Assembly: GCA_015272215.1 (NCBI GenBank)
Contig: JACYMD010000030.1
Span: 1-46,187 of the forward strand
DNA: 46,187 bases
Source of the DNA: Rivularia sp. T60_A2020_040
GTDB lineage: Bacteria; Cyanobacteriota; Cyanobacteriia; Cyanobacteriales; Nostocaceae
Direction: 5' to 3'
In this document: positions 8,343 through 16,304 of the stretch, one piece after another
Numbering within the stretch: the first letter of the stretch is position 1
Layout of the letters: each line of letters starts with the position of its first letter
Made by a program: the position numbers and the translations under genes
The notes under the pieces: model-generated
What the model saw: only the letters and a program-made list of their open reading frames with translations
What the model was told of the DNA's origin: nothing
Database searches by the model: none

Positions 8343-10520
8343 ATGACTTTTGAAGATACCAATAATAAATTTATCACGACAGAACCAATCAAATCCGGAA
8401 CACAATTAGCAGAACAAAAAGTATGGGATGCTATTAAAAGTGCCTTTGCAGATCGAAACTGTATCGGCTATTGGAGGTATCCGATTTTCTCGAAAGTCGG
8501 GGAAATTCGTAAGGAACCCGATATTCTGGTTGTCGATCGCGAATTTGGTTTAACGGTAATTGAAATTTTACCAGTTACCATTGACCAAATAGTCGAAATT
8601 AGCGATCGCAATTGGCGATTACAAAACTTTGTTCGTGCCGAAGCATCTCCATCTCAACACGCAGAACATCAATTACGGGCAATCATCGCATATGCTGACC
8701 GAGAACCGGCGATTTGGCGTAAAGTCAATGGTAGAATTATTGTTGCACTACCTTTGATTACTCAGGAACAGTGGCAGGAAAGAGGTTTTAATCAATTACC
8801 CAATTGCCCTACAATTATTTTTCAAGACCAGTTAAGCAAAGCTGTTTTACTTGAAGGTATTCAACAAAGCTCTCCCCTAGTTCCTGGAGACAATTTAGAG
8901 GATAAAGACTGGGAATTACTACTTTCAGTAATTGGTGGAACTCCCATCCTTCGTAAACCTCAACGTGATATCACCACCACTGGTAAAACCAGGGGTAGTG
9001 TGATGGATGCTTTGCGTCAAACTCTTTACGAAATCGATTTACAGCAAGAACATATTGGTAAAGAAATACCCCCAGGACCTCAGCGTATTCGCGGTATTGC
9101 AGGTTCTGGGAAAACTGTGTTGTTATGTCAAAAAGCAGCGCATATGCATTTGAAGCATCCCGATTGGGATATTGCTTTGGTGTTTTTCACTCGCTCTCTA
9201 TACGATTTAATGACTGGCTTGGTAGACCAATGGATACGTCGTTTTAGTGGTGGCGAATTACACTATGACCCCAAAACCAATTTGAAATTGCGCGTACTTC
9301 ATGCTTGGGGTGCAAAGGAACAACCGGGTTTATATGGGACAATTTGCGAATATCATGGTAAAAGACGCGGAACGGTTGCAGATACGAATCAAGGACAACC
9401 AAATCGGGGTTTAGCGGAGTTGTGCAAACGTTTACAAGAAGAAATCACAATTGAACCGATGTTTGACGCTATCTTGATTGATGAAGGTCAAGATTTAGTT
9501 GCTGACGAGAGTTTAAAATATCAAGATAAACAAGCAATTTACTGGTTAGCTTATCAAGCTTTACGACCTGTCAGCGAAGAAACACCACAAGAAAAACGTT
9601 TAATTTGGGCTTACGATGAAGCCCAAAGCCTTGATAGTTTAGTTGTACCAAAAGCCAAAGAAATATTTGGTGCAGAATTAAGCAACCTTCTCAACAAACA
9701 GCCACAATATCCTGGCGGTATCAAACGTTCCGAAGTGATGCGCCATTGTTACCGTACTCCAGGACCAATTTTAACCGCAGCCCACGCCATTGGTATGGGT
9801 TTGTTGCGTGAAGAAGGAATGCTTTCTGGTATTACTAATAAAAAAGATTGGGACAGAATCGGTTACGAAGTTCAAGGTGATTTTCGCAAAGTTGGTAAAC
9901 CAATTACCATAGTGCGAGCGCCACAATATTCTCCCAATCCAATTCCCCAACTTTGGGGAGAACCCGTATTGGAATTCCAAACCTATAATTCTCGTCAAGA
10001 AGAATTAACAGCTTTAGCCCAGAACATCATGCACAATATCGTTAATGATAGTCTTAATCCCAGTCGCGATATTTTAGTAGTTGTTTTAGGTTCCACTTCT
10101 GAAGCAATAGAACTAGAAAGAGAAGTTGCTGACTTCTTGATTGACCAAAATATTGACGTTTATATTCCTACTGCTAAAATATTAAACGATTTATATCCAG
10201 AATATCCCAATAACAGTCCCGATAAATTCTGGTGCGAAAATGGTGTTACTGTGTCTCGCATCAACCGCGCCAAAGGACACGAAGCTGATATGGTTTATGT
10301 AGTGGGTTTTGATAAAGTTGCTCGCAACGAGAATGATATGAATCATCGCAACCAATTGTTTGTCGCCTTAACTAGAGCGCGTGGTTGGGCAAGTCTTAGC
10401 GGTGTAGGTAATTATCCGATGTATGATGAGATGCGGCGAGTAATTACTAGTGGCGATACCTTTACCTTTACATACAAACGTCCACCGAAACGCGATATTG
10501 GAGATGGGGAGGATGTTTAG
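8343..10520 (+). CDS. Superfamily I helicase with NERD-like N-terminal domain
   Basis: 725 residues. The N-terminal 140 residues resemble the nuclease-related domain: EPDILVVDREFGLTVIEI at about 58-75. Helicase motifs follow: Walker A GIAGSGKT (251-258), motif Ia region FFTRS (281-285), Walker B DEGQD (380-384), motif III WAYDEAQSL, YRTPGPI near 470-476, VSRINRAKGHEADMVYVVG (about 637-655) and motif VI VALTRARG (674-681). It should translocate on nucleic acid using ATP. The canonical NERD lysine after Glu74 is Leu76, so the N-domain may not cleave. About 290 nt behind the restriction-modification pair, on the same strand, it may belong to the same defence block; that is inferred from position only. 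Confidence 0.88.
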   Translation: MTFEDTNNKFITTEPIKSGTQLAEQKVWDAIKSAFADRNCIGYWRYPIFSKVGEIRKEPDILVVDREFGLTVIEILPVTIDQIVEISDRNWRLQNFVRAEASPSQHAEHQLRAIIAYADREPAIWRKVNGRIIVALPLITQEQWQERGFNQLPNCPTIIFQDQLSKAVLLEGIQQSSPLVPGDNLEDKDWELLLSVIGGTPILRKPQRDITTTGKTRGSVMDALRQTLYEIDLQQEHIGKEIPPGPQRIRGIAGSGKTVLLCQKAAHMHLKHPDWDIALVFFTRSLYDLMTGLVDQWIRRFSGGELHYDPKTNLKLRVLHAWGAKEQPGLYGTICEYHGKRRGTVADTNQGQPNRGLAELCKRLQEEITIEPMFDAILIDEGQDLVADESLKYQDKQAIYWLAYQALRPVSEETPQEKRLIWAYDEAQSLDSLVVPKAKEIFGAELSNLLNKQPQYPGGIKRSEVMRHCYRTPGPILTAAHAIGMGLLREEGMLSGITNKKDWDRIGYEVQGDFRKVGKPITIVRAPQYSPNPIPQLWGEPVLEFQTYNSRQEELTALAQNIMHNIVNDSLNPSRDILVVVLGSTSEAIELEREVADFLIDQNIDVYIPTAKILNDLYPEYPNNSPDKFWCENGVTVSRINRAKGHEADMVYVVGFDKVARNENDMNHRNQLFVALTRARGWASLSGVGNYPMYDEMRRVITSGDTFTFTYKRPPKRDIGDGEDV

Positions 10521-10551
10521 CAATTTCTGAGTTAAACTAAGAAAAATGCTA

Positions 10552-10576
10552 AGGGGGCGGGCTTAAACCGCCCTCT
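10552..10576 (+). terminator. Probable terminator of the helicase gene
   Basis: The stem AGGGGGCGG / CCGCCCTCT (one G-U pair) with the loop GCTTAAA lies 32 nt after the helicase stop codon. The downstream T run is short (CTTTAG), so termination may be incomplete. Confidence 0.55.
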
Positions 10577-10735
10577 TTAGCAGAGGAACGCTAATGTGTA
10601 AAGTACCATGATATTTCGGGTGAGTGCGTCCGCATTATTCCTGAAATATCTCACCACTGATTTTCTAACCATCCGTGGTTATACAGTCAGAGGCTCAAAT
10701 CAGCCATTGATGTCAAACTTCTTGCTTTCGGCGTT

Positions 10736-10770
10736 TTCTTTGCGCTTAACTCCCCGTACCTTTGCGTTGA
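10736..10770 (-). repeat. CGCAAAG-family repeat, inverted partial copy
   Basis: CTTTGCGCTT and CCTTTGCGTT are minus-strand versions of the CGCAAAG unit found at 11747, 13619, 14041 and 40384. It is a degenerate copy in a gene-free stretch upstream of the methyltransferase-HIT gene. Confidence 0.6.
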
Positions 10771-10903
10771 AAAAGAAAAATACCCGAAAATTTACTGAAC
10801 ATTTAAATTAATCAAATAAGTTATATTTTGAATCACTAAATAAATATTCATACTTCAATCGAAGTTTTTAAAAACCTCGATTGATTTGATCATAAATAAT
10901 TAA

Positions 10904-11770
10904 ATGCAAAAACAACAAAATAAATTTACTCACCTTACAGCAATAGAAAGGACTAATTTATCATATCCAGCAAAGGTTTTATTAGACCAAAATTTACTTC
11001 AAGGCAAAATTTTAGACTTTGGTTGTGGTTTCGGGAATGATGTCCAATTATTACAAAAAAAAGGATTTGATATTACAGGTTATGACCCTTATTATCTTCC
11101 ACAATATCCTCATAATAAATTCGATACAATAATTTGTTTTTACGTCTTAAACGTTTTATTTCAAGAAGAACAAACTAACGTATTAATGGAAGTATCCCAT
11201 TTATTAAAACCAGGAGGAAAAGCTTATTTTGCTGTGAGAAGGGATATAAAAAGAGAAGGATTTAGAGAACACTACGTTCATAAAAAACCTACATATCAAT
11301 GTATCGTAAAACTTCCTTTTAATTCCATATATTTAAACGAAAACTGCGAAATCTACGAATATATTCATTATAATTACCAGCAACATTCATCCGAAAATTG
11401 CATATTTTGTAATCCCCGTAAAAGCCTGACATTACTAACCGAATCAGCCACAGCATACGCCATACTTGACGGATATCCTTTAAGTAAAGGACATACATTA
11501 ATTATTCCCAAACGTCACGTCAGCAACTATTTTGAACTACCATTTAAAGAACAATCCGCTTGCTGGTTAATGGCTAATAAAGTGCAAGAAATCATCGGTA
11601 AAGAATTTGCACCAGACGGTTTTAATGTAGGAATGAATATTAATCGAGATGCTGGACAAAATGTGATGCACGCGGGAATTCATGTTATTCCTCGTTATAA
11701 AGGTGATGTTGAAGGTGCTAGAGGTGGAATACGGGGTGTAATTCCGAAACGCAAAGTAGCGCAAAGGTAA
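10904..11770 (+). CDS. Bifunctional SAM-dependent methyltransferase / HIT family protein
   Basis: 288 residues, a fusion. Residues 1-155 are a small class I methyltransferase with SAM motif ILDFGCGFGND (36-46), the acidic residue in GYDPYY (59-64) and LLKPGGKAYF. Residues 160-288 are a HIT domain: NCIFCNP (165-171), GHTLIIPKRHVSNYF, and a triad region reading MHAGIHVIPRYKGD. The HIT triad is normally H-x-H-x-H; here the middle, nucleophilic position is Gly258 between His256 and His260, so classical nucleotidyl hydrolase activity is doubtful. I recall such fusions in other cyanobacteria. The C-terminus (KRKVAQR) and stop codon come from a CGCAAAG repeat that overlaps the gene end. Confidence 0.88.
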   Translation: MQKQQNKFTHLTAIERTNLSYPAKVLLDQNLLQGKILDFGCGFGNDVQLLQKKGFDITGYDPYYLPQYPHNKFDTIICFYVLNVLFQEEQTNVLMEVSHLLKPGGKAYFAVRRDIKREGFREHYVHKKPTYQCIVKLPFNSIYLNENCEIYEYIHYNYQQHSSENCIFCNPRKSLTLLTESATAYAILDGYPLSKGHTLIIPKRHVSNYFELPFKEQSACWLMANKVQEIIGKEFAPDGFNVGMNINRDAGQNVMHAGIHVIPRYKGDVEGARGGIRGVIPKRKVAQR

Positions 11771-11788
11771 ACGCAAAGGAGCGCGGAG
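11747..11788 (+). repeat. CGCAAAG-family repeat, 42-bp copy B
   Basis: A 42-bp unit with three CGCAAAG cores. It matches copy C at 13619-13660 at 40 of 42 positions, in direct orientation. It overlaps the last codons and stop of the methyltransferase-HIT gene and ends 7 bp before the stop codon of the convergent Rpn gene. Confidence 0.85.
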
Positions 11789-11795
11789 AATGATG

Positions 11796-12665
11796 TTAGA
11801 GTGTTTGTTGCAATTCCTCAACTGTATTTACAGCGATGATATTTCGTAAAACCGTTTTTAATTCTTCTAAATCAGCTTTTTGTTCTATTTGTGGCATTAA
11901 TTGCAAGCTATCGTTACCAAACTTAACTTCTAAACTCATTTGAATATTTGACAGCATTTGTTCTCTTTTTCCACGAGCTTCTCCACGTTGTTCTCCACGG
12001 GCTTCTCCTTCACGTAGAATTTCTTGATACCAAGGCGATTCGCGTAACACAGCCATATCCCACCTCATAATTTCTTGAACTAAACTACTTTCTAATACAA
12101 AAGTAGCAAAAAAAGCCAAGACCGTTTCTAATTGATTAAGTTGTTCGTCTTGACGTAAAATTTGTAAAGCTTCTCGAATCACAGATTCGTCCTCACCACC
12201 CTTGAGAATAGGGACGAAGGGAAGTAACGAAGGTAATGGTTGGTCAAAAACGATATTGACATCAACTTCCCACAAATTAATGACACGATAATCTTGAATT
12301 GCGCGTAATCCGGCAATATTTGATTCATAACTTGTCGGTATTTCCGCGTTACTAGTTTTGAGAATGTTGATTAATATGGGGTATGTTGGTAAATCGTATT
12401 TTTCCTCCGCAAGTCCCGCATAACAACGCATTCGACGCGGCATTTTTGAAATGTAGCGTAATTGTAATTCGTTGAGAACTAAAAACTGTCCGAATTGAGG
12501 ACTTTCAACACGGATTAAAACATCACTCTCTCGGCTTATCCATTGAAATTCCGAGTTAAGAATTTCGCTTGCGCTTAAATCGGGAATCTGTGTCACCCAT
12601 CTAACCCAGTTATCGGGTGCGAGACTAATTAAGCGTTTGGTACTAACATCTGCGGGTTTTGCCAT
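11796..12665 (-). CDS. Rpn family protein (PD-(D/E)XK nuclease / putative transposase) with DUF4351-like C-terminus
   Basis: 289 residues. The N-terminal half has the cyanobacterial Rpn-like layout: ESDVLIRVESPQFGQFLVLNELQLRY (about 46-71), with Asp48 and the Glu-x-Gln of NELQ as the probable PD-(D/E)XK-type core. A charged stretch EGEARGEQRGEARGKREQ (about 219-236) is followed by a helical DUF4351-like tail. Rpn proteins of E. coli promote recA-independent recombination and cut DNA; for this cyanobacterial branch activity is an inference. It sits upstream of repeat copy B and downstream of hicAB on the same strand. Confidence 0.82.
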   Translation of the reverse strand: MAKPADVSTKRLISLAPDNWVRWVTQIPDLSASEILNSEFQWISRESDVLIRVESPQFGQFLVLNELQLRYISKMPRRMRCYAGLAEEKYDLPTYPILINILKTSNAEIPTSYESNIAGLRAIQDYRVINLWEVDVNIVFDQPLPSLLPFVPILKGGEDESVIREALQILRQDEQLNQLETVLAFFATFVLESSLVQEIMRWDMAVLRESPWYQEILREGEARGEQRGEARGKREQMLSNIQMSLEVKFGNDSLQLMPQIEQKADLEELKTVLRNIIAVNTVEELQQTL

Positions 12666-12728
12666 TCAAGTGTAGACGCACTTATATTAAGTAACCTTAC
12701 CTTAATATATGGTGAAGCCGTGCTTGTA

Positions 12729-12947
12729 TCAAGCAATTTGTAGCGTACTAGGTTCGGGAATAGATTCACCATTCGCTTTCCAAGCTTCCAAATACATTTC
12801 AATTACTTCTTCACCTTTATGAATAGCTTCTTGACGAGTTTTACCATGAGTACAAGGCATGACAACGCGATCGCTAAATTCTGGGATGGTGACTAAAAAA
12901 AGCTGGTCTTCATCTGACCATTGAATAATCATACTGTATCGATTCAT
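12729..12947 (-). CDS. hicB: HicB family antitoxin
   Basis: 72 residues: MNRYSMIIQWSDEDQLFLVTIPEFSD at the N-terminus, then HGKTRQEAIHKGEEVIEMYLEA. This is the partial RNase-H-like fold of HicB antitoxins (UPF0150). No separate C-terminal DNA-binding domain is present, as in the short HicB type. Its ATG overlaps the stop of hicA by 4 nt (ATGA at 12944-12947), showing translational coupling. It would bind and neutralise HicA. Confidence 0.9.
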   Translation of the reverse strand: MNRYSMIIQWSDEDQLFLVTIPEFSDRVVMPCTHGKTRQEAIHKGEEVIEMYLEAWKANGESIPEPSTLQIA

Positions 12948-13168
12948 GAATCTTCGTCCTCGTTAAAATCTTCAAGTTGAGCTAATAACTGCGCTAACTG
13001 CTTTTCTAGATATGGTGGCACATCATCCCCATCCTTGCCTGGAATTGTCATTGTTTTTTTGAGTAAAGGATGTCGCCAACGTTCGTGACTACCTTTACCA
13101 CGTTTGGGCAAATAAACAAATCCTTCACGCGCAATCTGAGCTTTTAACTCTCGAATTTTTCTGGGCAT
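12944..13168 (-). CDS. hicA: HicA family toxin (mRNA interferase)
   Basis: 74 residues with a double-stranded-RNA-binding-like fold. The pattern KIRELKAQIAREGFVYLPKRGKGSHERWRHP shows the conserved glycine-serine-histidine with His28 as the probable catalytic residue. HicA cleaves mRNA when not bound by HicB. The order toxin then antitoxin is that of classical hicAB. The acidic tail NEDEDS is not part of the core fold. Confidence 0.9.
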   Translation of the reverse strand: MPRKIRELKAQIAREGFVYLPKRGKGSHERWRHPLLKKTMTIPGKDGDDVPPYLEKQLAQLLAQLEDFNEDEDS

Positions 13169-13278
13169 TTAGTCGGACTAAGTAAGATTCTCTACGTCTT
13201 CACTTTCTCATCTTTTCAAACTGCTGTTAAAAGTTAATTACTGAACTTTAATACCTCTACATACTATAAAGGATAATT

Positions 13279-13343
13279 GTAGGCTGGATTGAGGAACGAA
13301 ACCCAGCATGGTGTTGGGTTTCACTTCGTTCTACCCAACCTAC
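13279..13343. repeat. 65-bp imperfect palindrome (MITE-like cyanobacterial repeat)
   Basis: GTAGGCTGGATTGAGGAACG and its downstream partner CGTTCTACCCAACCTAC, with inner arms AACCCAGCA / TTGGGTTT, form a long interrupted hairpin. I recall elements of this form (GTAGGTTGGG...CCCAACCTAC) as abundant in cyanobacterial genomes. It lies in the gap upstream of hicA. Confidence 0.7.
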
Positions 13344-13389
13344 CAGCTAAACCACTTTCTAGGTTAGGACAATAAACAAACACCGTTTG

Positions 13390-13581
13390 TTATCTGGGTC
13401 TATCAACCAACCCATTTGAATTCATATTATATTTTTTCAAAATCGCTTGCCAATTAAATATGAAATTGTTTTTGTTTACTATCTTTTTAAATTCTTCTTC
13501 AGCATCCAGATATTCATCTTCTGGATGATTATGCCATAACCAGTATTCAAATCTTTCAAGTGCTTCTGTTAAAACTGACAT
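13390..13581 (-). CDS. Small hypothetical protein
   Basis: 63 residues, acidic N-terminal half (HPEDEYLDAEEEF) with aromatic residues (FEYWLWHNH). I recognise no domain. It lies between the hicA promoter region and the GxxExxY gene on the same strand; its composition is protein-like and its start is an ATG with only a weak ribosome-binding site. It may be a small cargo gene of the accessory stretch. Confidence 0.45.
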   Translation of the reverse strand: MSVLTEALERFEYWLWHNHPEDEYLDAEEEFKKIVNKNNFIFNWQAILKKYNMNSNGLVDRPR

Positions 13582-13618
13582 AACTTACTATTTTGTTAAG
13601 AGCAAATAATTTATTTTT

Positions 13619-13660
13619 AAACGCAAAGTAGCGCAAAGGTAAACGCAAAGGAACGCTGAG
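13619..13660 (+). repeat. CGCAAAG-family repeat, 42-bp copy C
   Basis: Direct copy of the 42-bp unit at 11747-11788 (two differences). Its last 20 bp, AAACGCAAAGGAACGCTGAG, end at the base before the stop codon of the GxxExxY gene and are the inverted partner of 14062-14081. Confidence 0.88.
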
Positions 13661-14038
13661 TTAGAGCTTGTTTGCTACTCGTTTGATTCCTTCTTTGAGG
13701 TGGAGGACGTTAAAGTTGAAAAGAAGTCCTAGCTTACAATCTGTGAGTTTGAGGTAAGTTAAAAGTTGTACTGAGTGAATTGGTTTAAGAGACTCTACCG
13801 ATTTAACTTCAATTATTACTTTATTTTCAACTATTAAATCCAATCGATAAACACAATCTAATTCTACTTCTTCATAGACAAGAGGAACCGGAATTTGTCT
13901 TCCAACATTTAAACCTTTTTTTCTCAACTCATACTCCAAACACTGCTCATAAGCAGACTCCAACAAACCCGCTCCCAAAGCAGTATGCACTCGCATAGCA
14001 CAACCAATTATAATTCCACTCAAATCATTCTCATACAT
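13661..14038 (-). CDS. GxxExxY family protein
   Basis: 125 residues, the normal length of the family. The naming motif is GLLESAYE (about 24-31), followed by a PD-(D/E)XK-like core: YRLDLIVENKVIIEVKSVESL, with Asp at about 67 and Glu-x-Lys at about 76-78. The biochemical role of this widespread family is not established as far as I know; the motif suggests a nuclease. The gene fits almost exactly between inverted repeats at 13641-13660 and 14062-14081, as if repeat and gene form one unit. Confidence 0.9.
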   Translation of the reverse strand: MYENDLSGIIIGCAMRVHTALGAGLLESAYEQCLEYELRKKGLNVGRQIPVPLVYEEVELDCVYRLDLIVENKVIIEVKSVESLKPIHSVQLLTYLKLTDCKLGLLFNFNVLHLKEGIKRVANKL

Positions 14039-14040
14039 AC

Positions 14041-14081
14041 TCCGCGTCCCTCTGCGTTTCCCTCAGCGTCCCTTTGCGTTT
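14041..14081 (-). repeat. CGCAAAG-family repeat, inverted copy D
   Basis: Read on the minus strand this is a tandem of two related units, AAACGCAAAGGGACGCTGAG and AAACGCAGAGGGACGCGGA. Bases 14062-14081 match the complement of 13641-13660 at 19 of 20 positions. It begins 2 bp upstream of the GxxExxY start codon. Confidence 0.86.
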
Positions 14082-14160
14082 AAAAAAAGAAACTCAATCA
14101 TAACCTCAGTCTTCCTTCCAAGCCTAAAATATTCAAAGTACCCCTACAACAAGTGCATCT

Positions 14161-15879
14161 ATGTCTTACCGAATGTCCCGCCGTGCTTACGCTGAAACTT
14201 TTGGTCCCACAGTTGGTGACAAAATCCGTCTTGCTGACACCGAATTATTTATCGAAGTCGAACAAGATTTCACTACTTACGGTGATGAAGTAAAATTTGG
14301 TGGTGGTAAAGTTATCCGCGATGGCATGGGACAATCCCCCATTTCCAATGCTGATGGTGCGGTGGATACTGTCATAACTAATGCTTTAATTCTCGATTGG
14401 TGGGGTGTTGTTAAAGCTGATATTGGGATTAAAGACGGTAAAATATTCAAAATTGGTAAAGCTGGAAATCCTTATATTCAGGACAATGTAGATATTATTA
14501 TCGGTCCCGGAACCGAGGCGATCGCCGGTGAAGGTATGATACTGACTGCTGGTGGTATAGACAGCCACATCCATTTTATTTGTCCGCAACAAATCGAGGT
14601 TGCTATTGCTTCCGGTATTACCACGATGTTGGGCGGTGGTACGGGTCCAGCAACTGGTACAAATGCTACTACTTGCACGCCGGGAGTCTGGAATATTCAC
14701 CGAATGCTACAAGCTGCTGATGCTTTCCCGGTAAACCTGGGATTTATGGGTAAAGGTAACTCTAGCCAACCCCAAGGACTCGCTGAACAAGTCGAAGCGG
14801 GAGCAATGGGGTTGAAGTTACATGAAGATTGGGGAACTACTCCCGCCGCTATTGATACTTGTTTGACTGTTGCTGATGAATATGATGTGCAAGTAGCGAT
14901 TCATACCGATACTTTGAATGAAGCTGGTTTTGTTGAAAATACGATCGCAGCTTTTAAAAACCGGGTTATTCATACCTACCATACTGAAGGCGCGGGAGGA
15001 GGACACGCACCGGATATTATCAAGGTTTGTGGGCAAATTAACGTTTTACCATCTTCAACTAACCCTACTCGTCCTTACACTGTCAATACCTTGGACGAAC
15101 ACCTGGATATGTTAATGGTGTGTCATCATCTTGACCCCAATATAGCCGAAGATGTCGCCTTTGCAGAGTCGCGTATTCGTAGGGAAACCATCGCTGCTGA
15201 GGATATTTTGCACGATTTGGGCGCGTTTAGTATGATTGCTTCCGATTCTCAAGCGATGGGAAGGGTAGGTGAAGTAATAATTCGTACTTGGCAAACGGCG
15301 CATAAAATGAAAGTTCAACGAGGAAATCTTACTTCTAACAATGGAGTTGAGGAAAGATCAGATAATTTTCGCGCTAAAAGATACGTAGCTAAATACACTA
15401 TTAACCCGGCAATTACTCACGGTATTTCTCAGTATGTGGGTTCGGTGGAAGAAGGGAAAATTGCCGATTTATGTTTGTGGAATCCGGCGTTTTTCGGCGT
15501 AAAACCGCAGATAGTTATTAAAGGGGGATTTATTGCTTATTCGCAAATGGGTGATGCTAATGCAAGTATTCCTACACCACAACCAGTACATATGCAACCA
15601 ATGTTTGGTAGTTTTGCCAATGCTCGTCATGCTACGTCGTTTACCTTCGTTTCTCAAGCAGCTTTGGAAAGAGAAATTCCTGCACAATTAGGGTTAAGAA
15701 AAAAGGCGATCGCAGTTTTGGGAACACGGGAGTTAAGCAAGCGAAATATGAAGCTCAATGATGCTTTACCACGTATAGAAGTAGATTCGGAAACCTACGA
15801 AGTAAGAGCGGATGGTGAGTTGCTCACTTGTGAACCTGCGGCAATTGTACCGATGGCGCAACGGTATTTCTTGTTTTGA
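14161..15879 (+). CDS. ureC: Urease subunit alpha
   Basis: 572 residues, full length. It carries the dinickel site that hydrolyses urea to ammonia and carbamate. His136 and His138 ([10 protein letters not shown]), the carbamylated Lys219 (GLKLHEDWG), His248 (AIHTDTLNE), His274 ([10 protein letters not shown]), His322/323 of the flap motif CHHLD and Asp362 are all present, so the enzyme should be active. It needs UreA and UreB, encoded about 26 kb away on the other strand; the accessory genes ureE, ureF and ureG are not in the window. The gene is flanked by GxxExxY and MNT genes, an unusual setting. Confidence 0.97.
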   Translation: MSYRMSRRAYAETFGPTVGDKIRLADTELFIEVEQDFTTYGDEVKFGGGKVIRDGMGQSPISNADGAVDTVITNALILDWWGVVKADIGIKDGKIFKIGKAGNPYIQDNVDIIIGPGTEAIAGEGMILTAGGIDSHIHFICPQQIEVAIASGITTMLGGGTGPATGTNATTCTPGVWNIHRMLQAADAFPVNLGFMGKGNSSQPQGLAEQVEAGAMGLKLHEDWGTTPAAIDTCLTVADEYDVQVAIHTDTLNEAGFVENTIAAFKNRVIHTYHTEGAGGGHAPDIIKVCGQINVLPSSTNPTRPYTVNTLDEHLDMLMVCHHLDPNIAEDVAFAESRIRRETIAAEDILHDLGAFSMIASDSQAMGRVGEVIIRTWQTAHKMKVQRGNLTSNNGVEERSDNFRAKRYVAKYTINPAITHGISQYVGSVEEGKIADLCLWNPAFFGVKPQIVIKGGFIAYSQMGDANASIPTPQPVHMQPMFGSFANARHATSFTFVSQAALEREIPAQLGLRKKAIAVLGTRELSKRNMKLNDALPRIEVDSETYEVRADGELLTCEPAAIVPMAQRYFLF

Positions 15880-15939
15880 GTGTTAATTAAAAAGCATTAT
15901 TTTAGTTAAAATTTTCTTAAATATGATGTGAATCAAACC

Positions 15940-16230
15940 ATGAATATTTACGAATTGTTGCGAACAAAGCGAGAGGAAATTTTGCACACAGCAGCTAAAT
16001 ATGGTGCATACAATGTTCGGATTTTTGGCTCTGTAGCGCGTCAAGAAGCTGATGCAAAGAGTGATGTAGATTTTTTAGTTGAAATGGATGCCCGACGAAG
16101 CCTTTTTGACTTGGGTGGATTACTTATGGAATTGCAAGATTTATTAGGTTGTAATGTTGATGTAGTCACAGAAAAAAGTTTAAGGAAACGAATCCGCGAA
16201 CGAATACTTCAAGAAGCAATTTTATTATGA
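15940..16230 (+). CDS. MNT-type nucleotidyltransferase (MntA-like), apparently without HepT partner
   Basis: About 96 residues from ATG 15940 (GTG at 15928 would add four). The minimal nucleotidyltransferase signature is complete: GS([10 protein letters not shown])DVD, with Gly34-Ser35 and Asp46/Asp48, and a third acidic residue in NVDVV (Asp78), numbered from the GTG. MntA antitoxins AMPylate HEPN toxins (HepT). No HepT follows: an ATG overlapping the stop (16227-16229) reads only M-R-D before a stop. This suggests lost partner DNA, but that is inference. Confidence 0.85.
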   Translation: MNIYELLRTKREEILHTAAKYGAYNVRIFGSVARQEADAKSDVDFLVEMDARRSLFDLGGLLMELQDLLGCNVDVVTEKSLRKRIRERILQEAILL

Positions 16231-16304
16231 GAGATTGAATCAATTTTACAAACACTATTGTAAATCAGATTAAACTACTCAAAATCAATAATAAGATAGA
16301 TATT

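Larger units (their letters stand above)
10521..10903. other. Intergenic region with two hairpins and a CGCAAAG-type repeat
   Basis: 383 bp. It holds a GC-rich hairpin at 10552-10576, an 11-bp inverted repeat GATATTTCGGG/CCTGAAATATC at 10610-10650 (one G-U pair), and an inverted copy of the CGCAAAG repeat at 10736-10770. An open frame of 67 codons here spans these repeats and has no protein-like features. Confidence 0.6.

Noticed and set aside
10608-10811. 67-codon open frame after the helicase
   Set aside because: It runs through a hairpin and a CGCAAAG-type repeat and has no recognisable domain.
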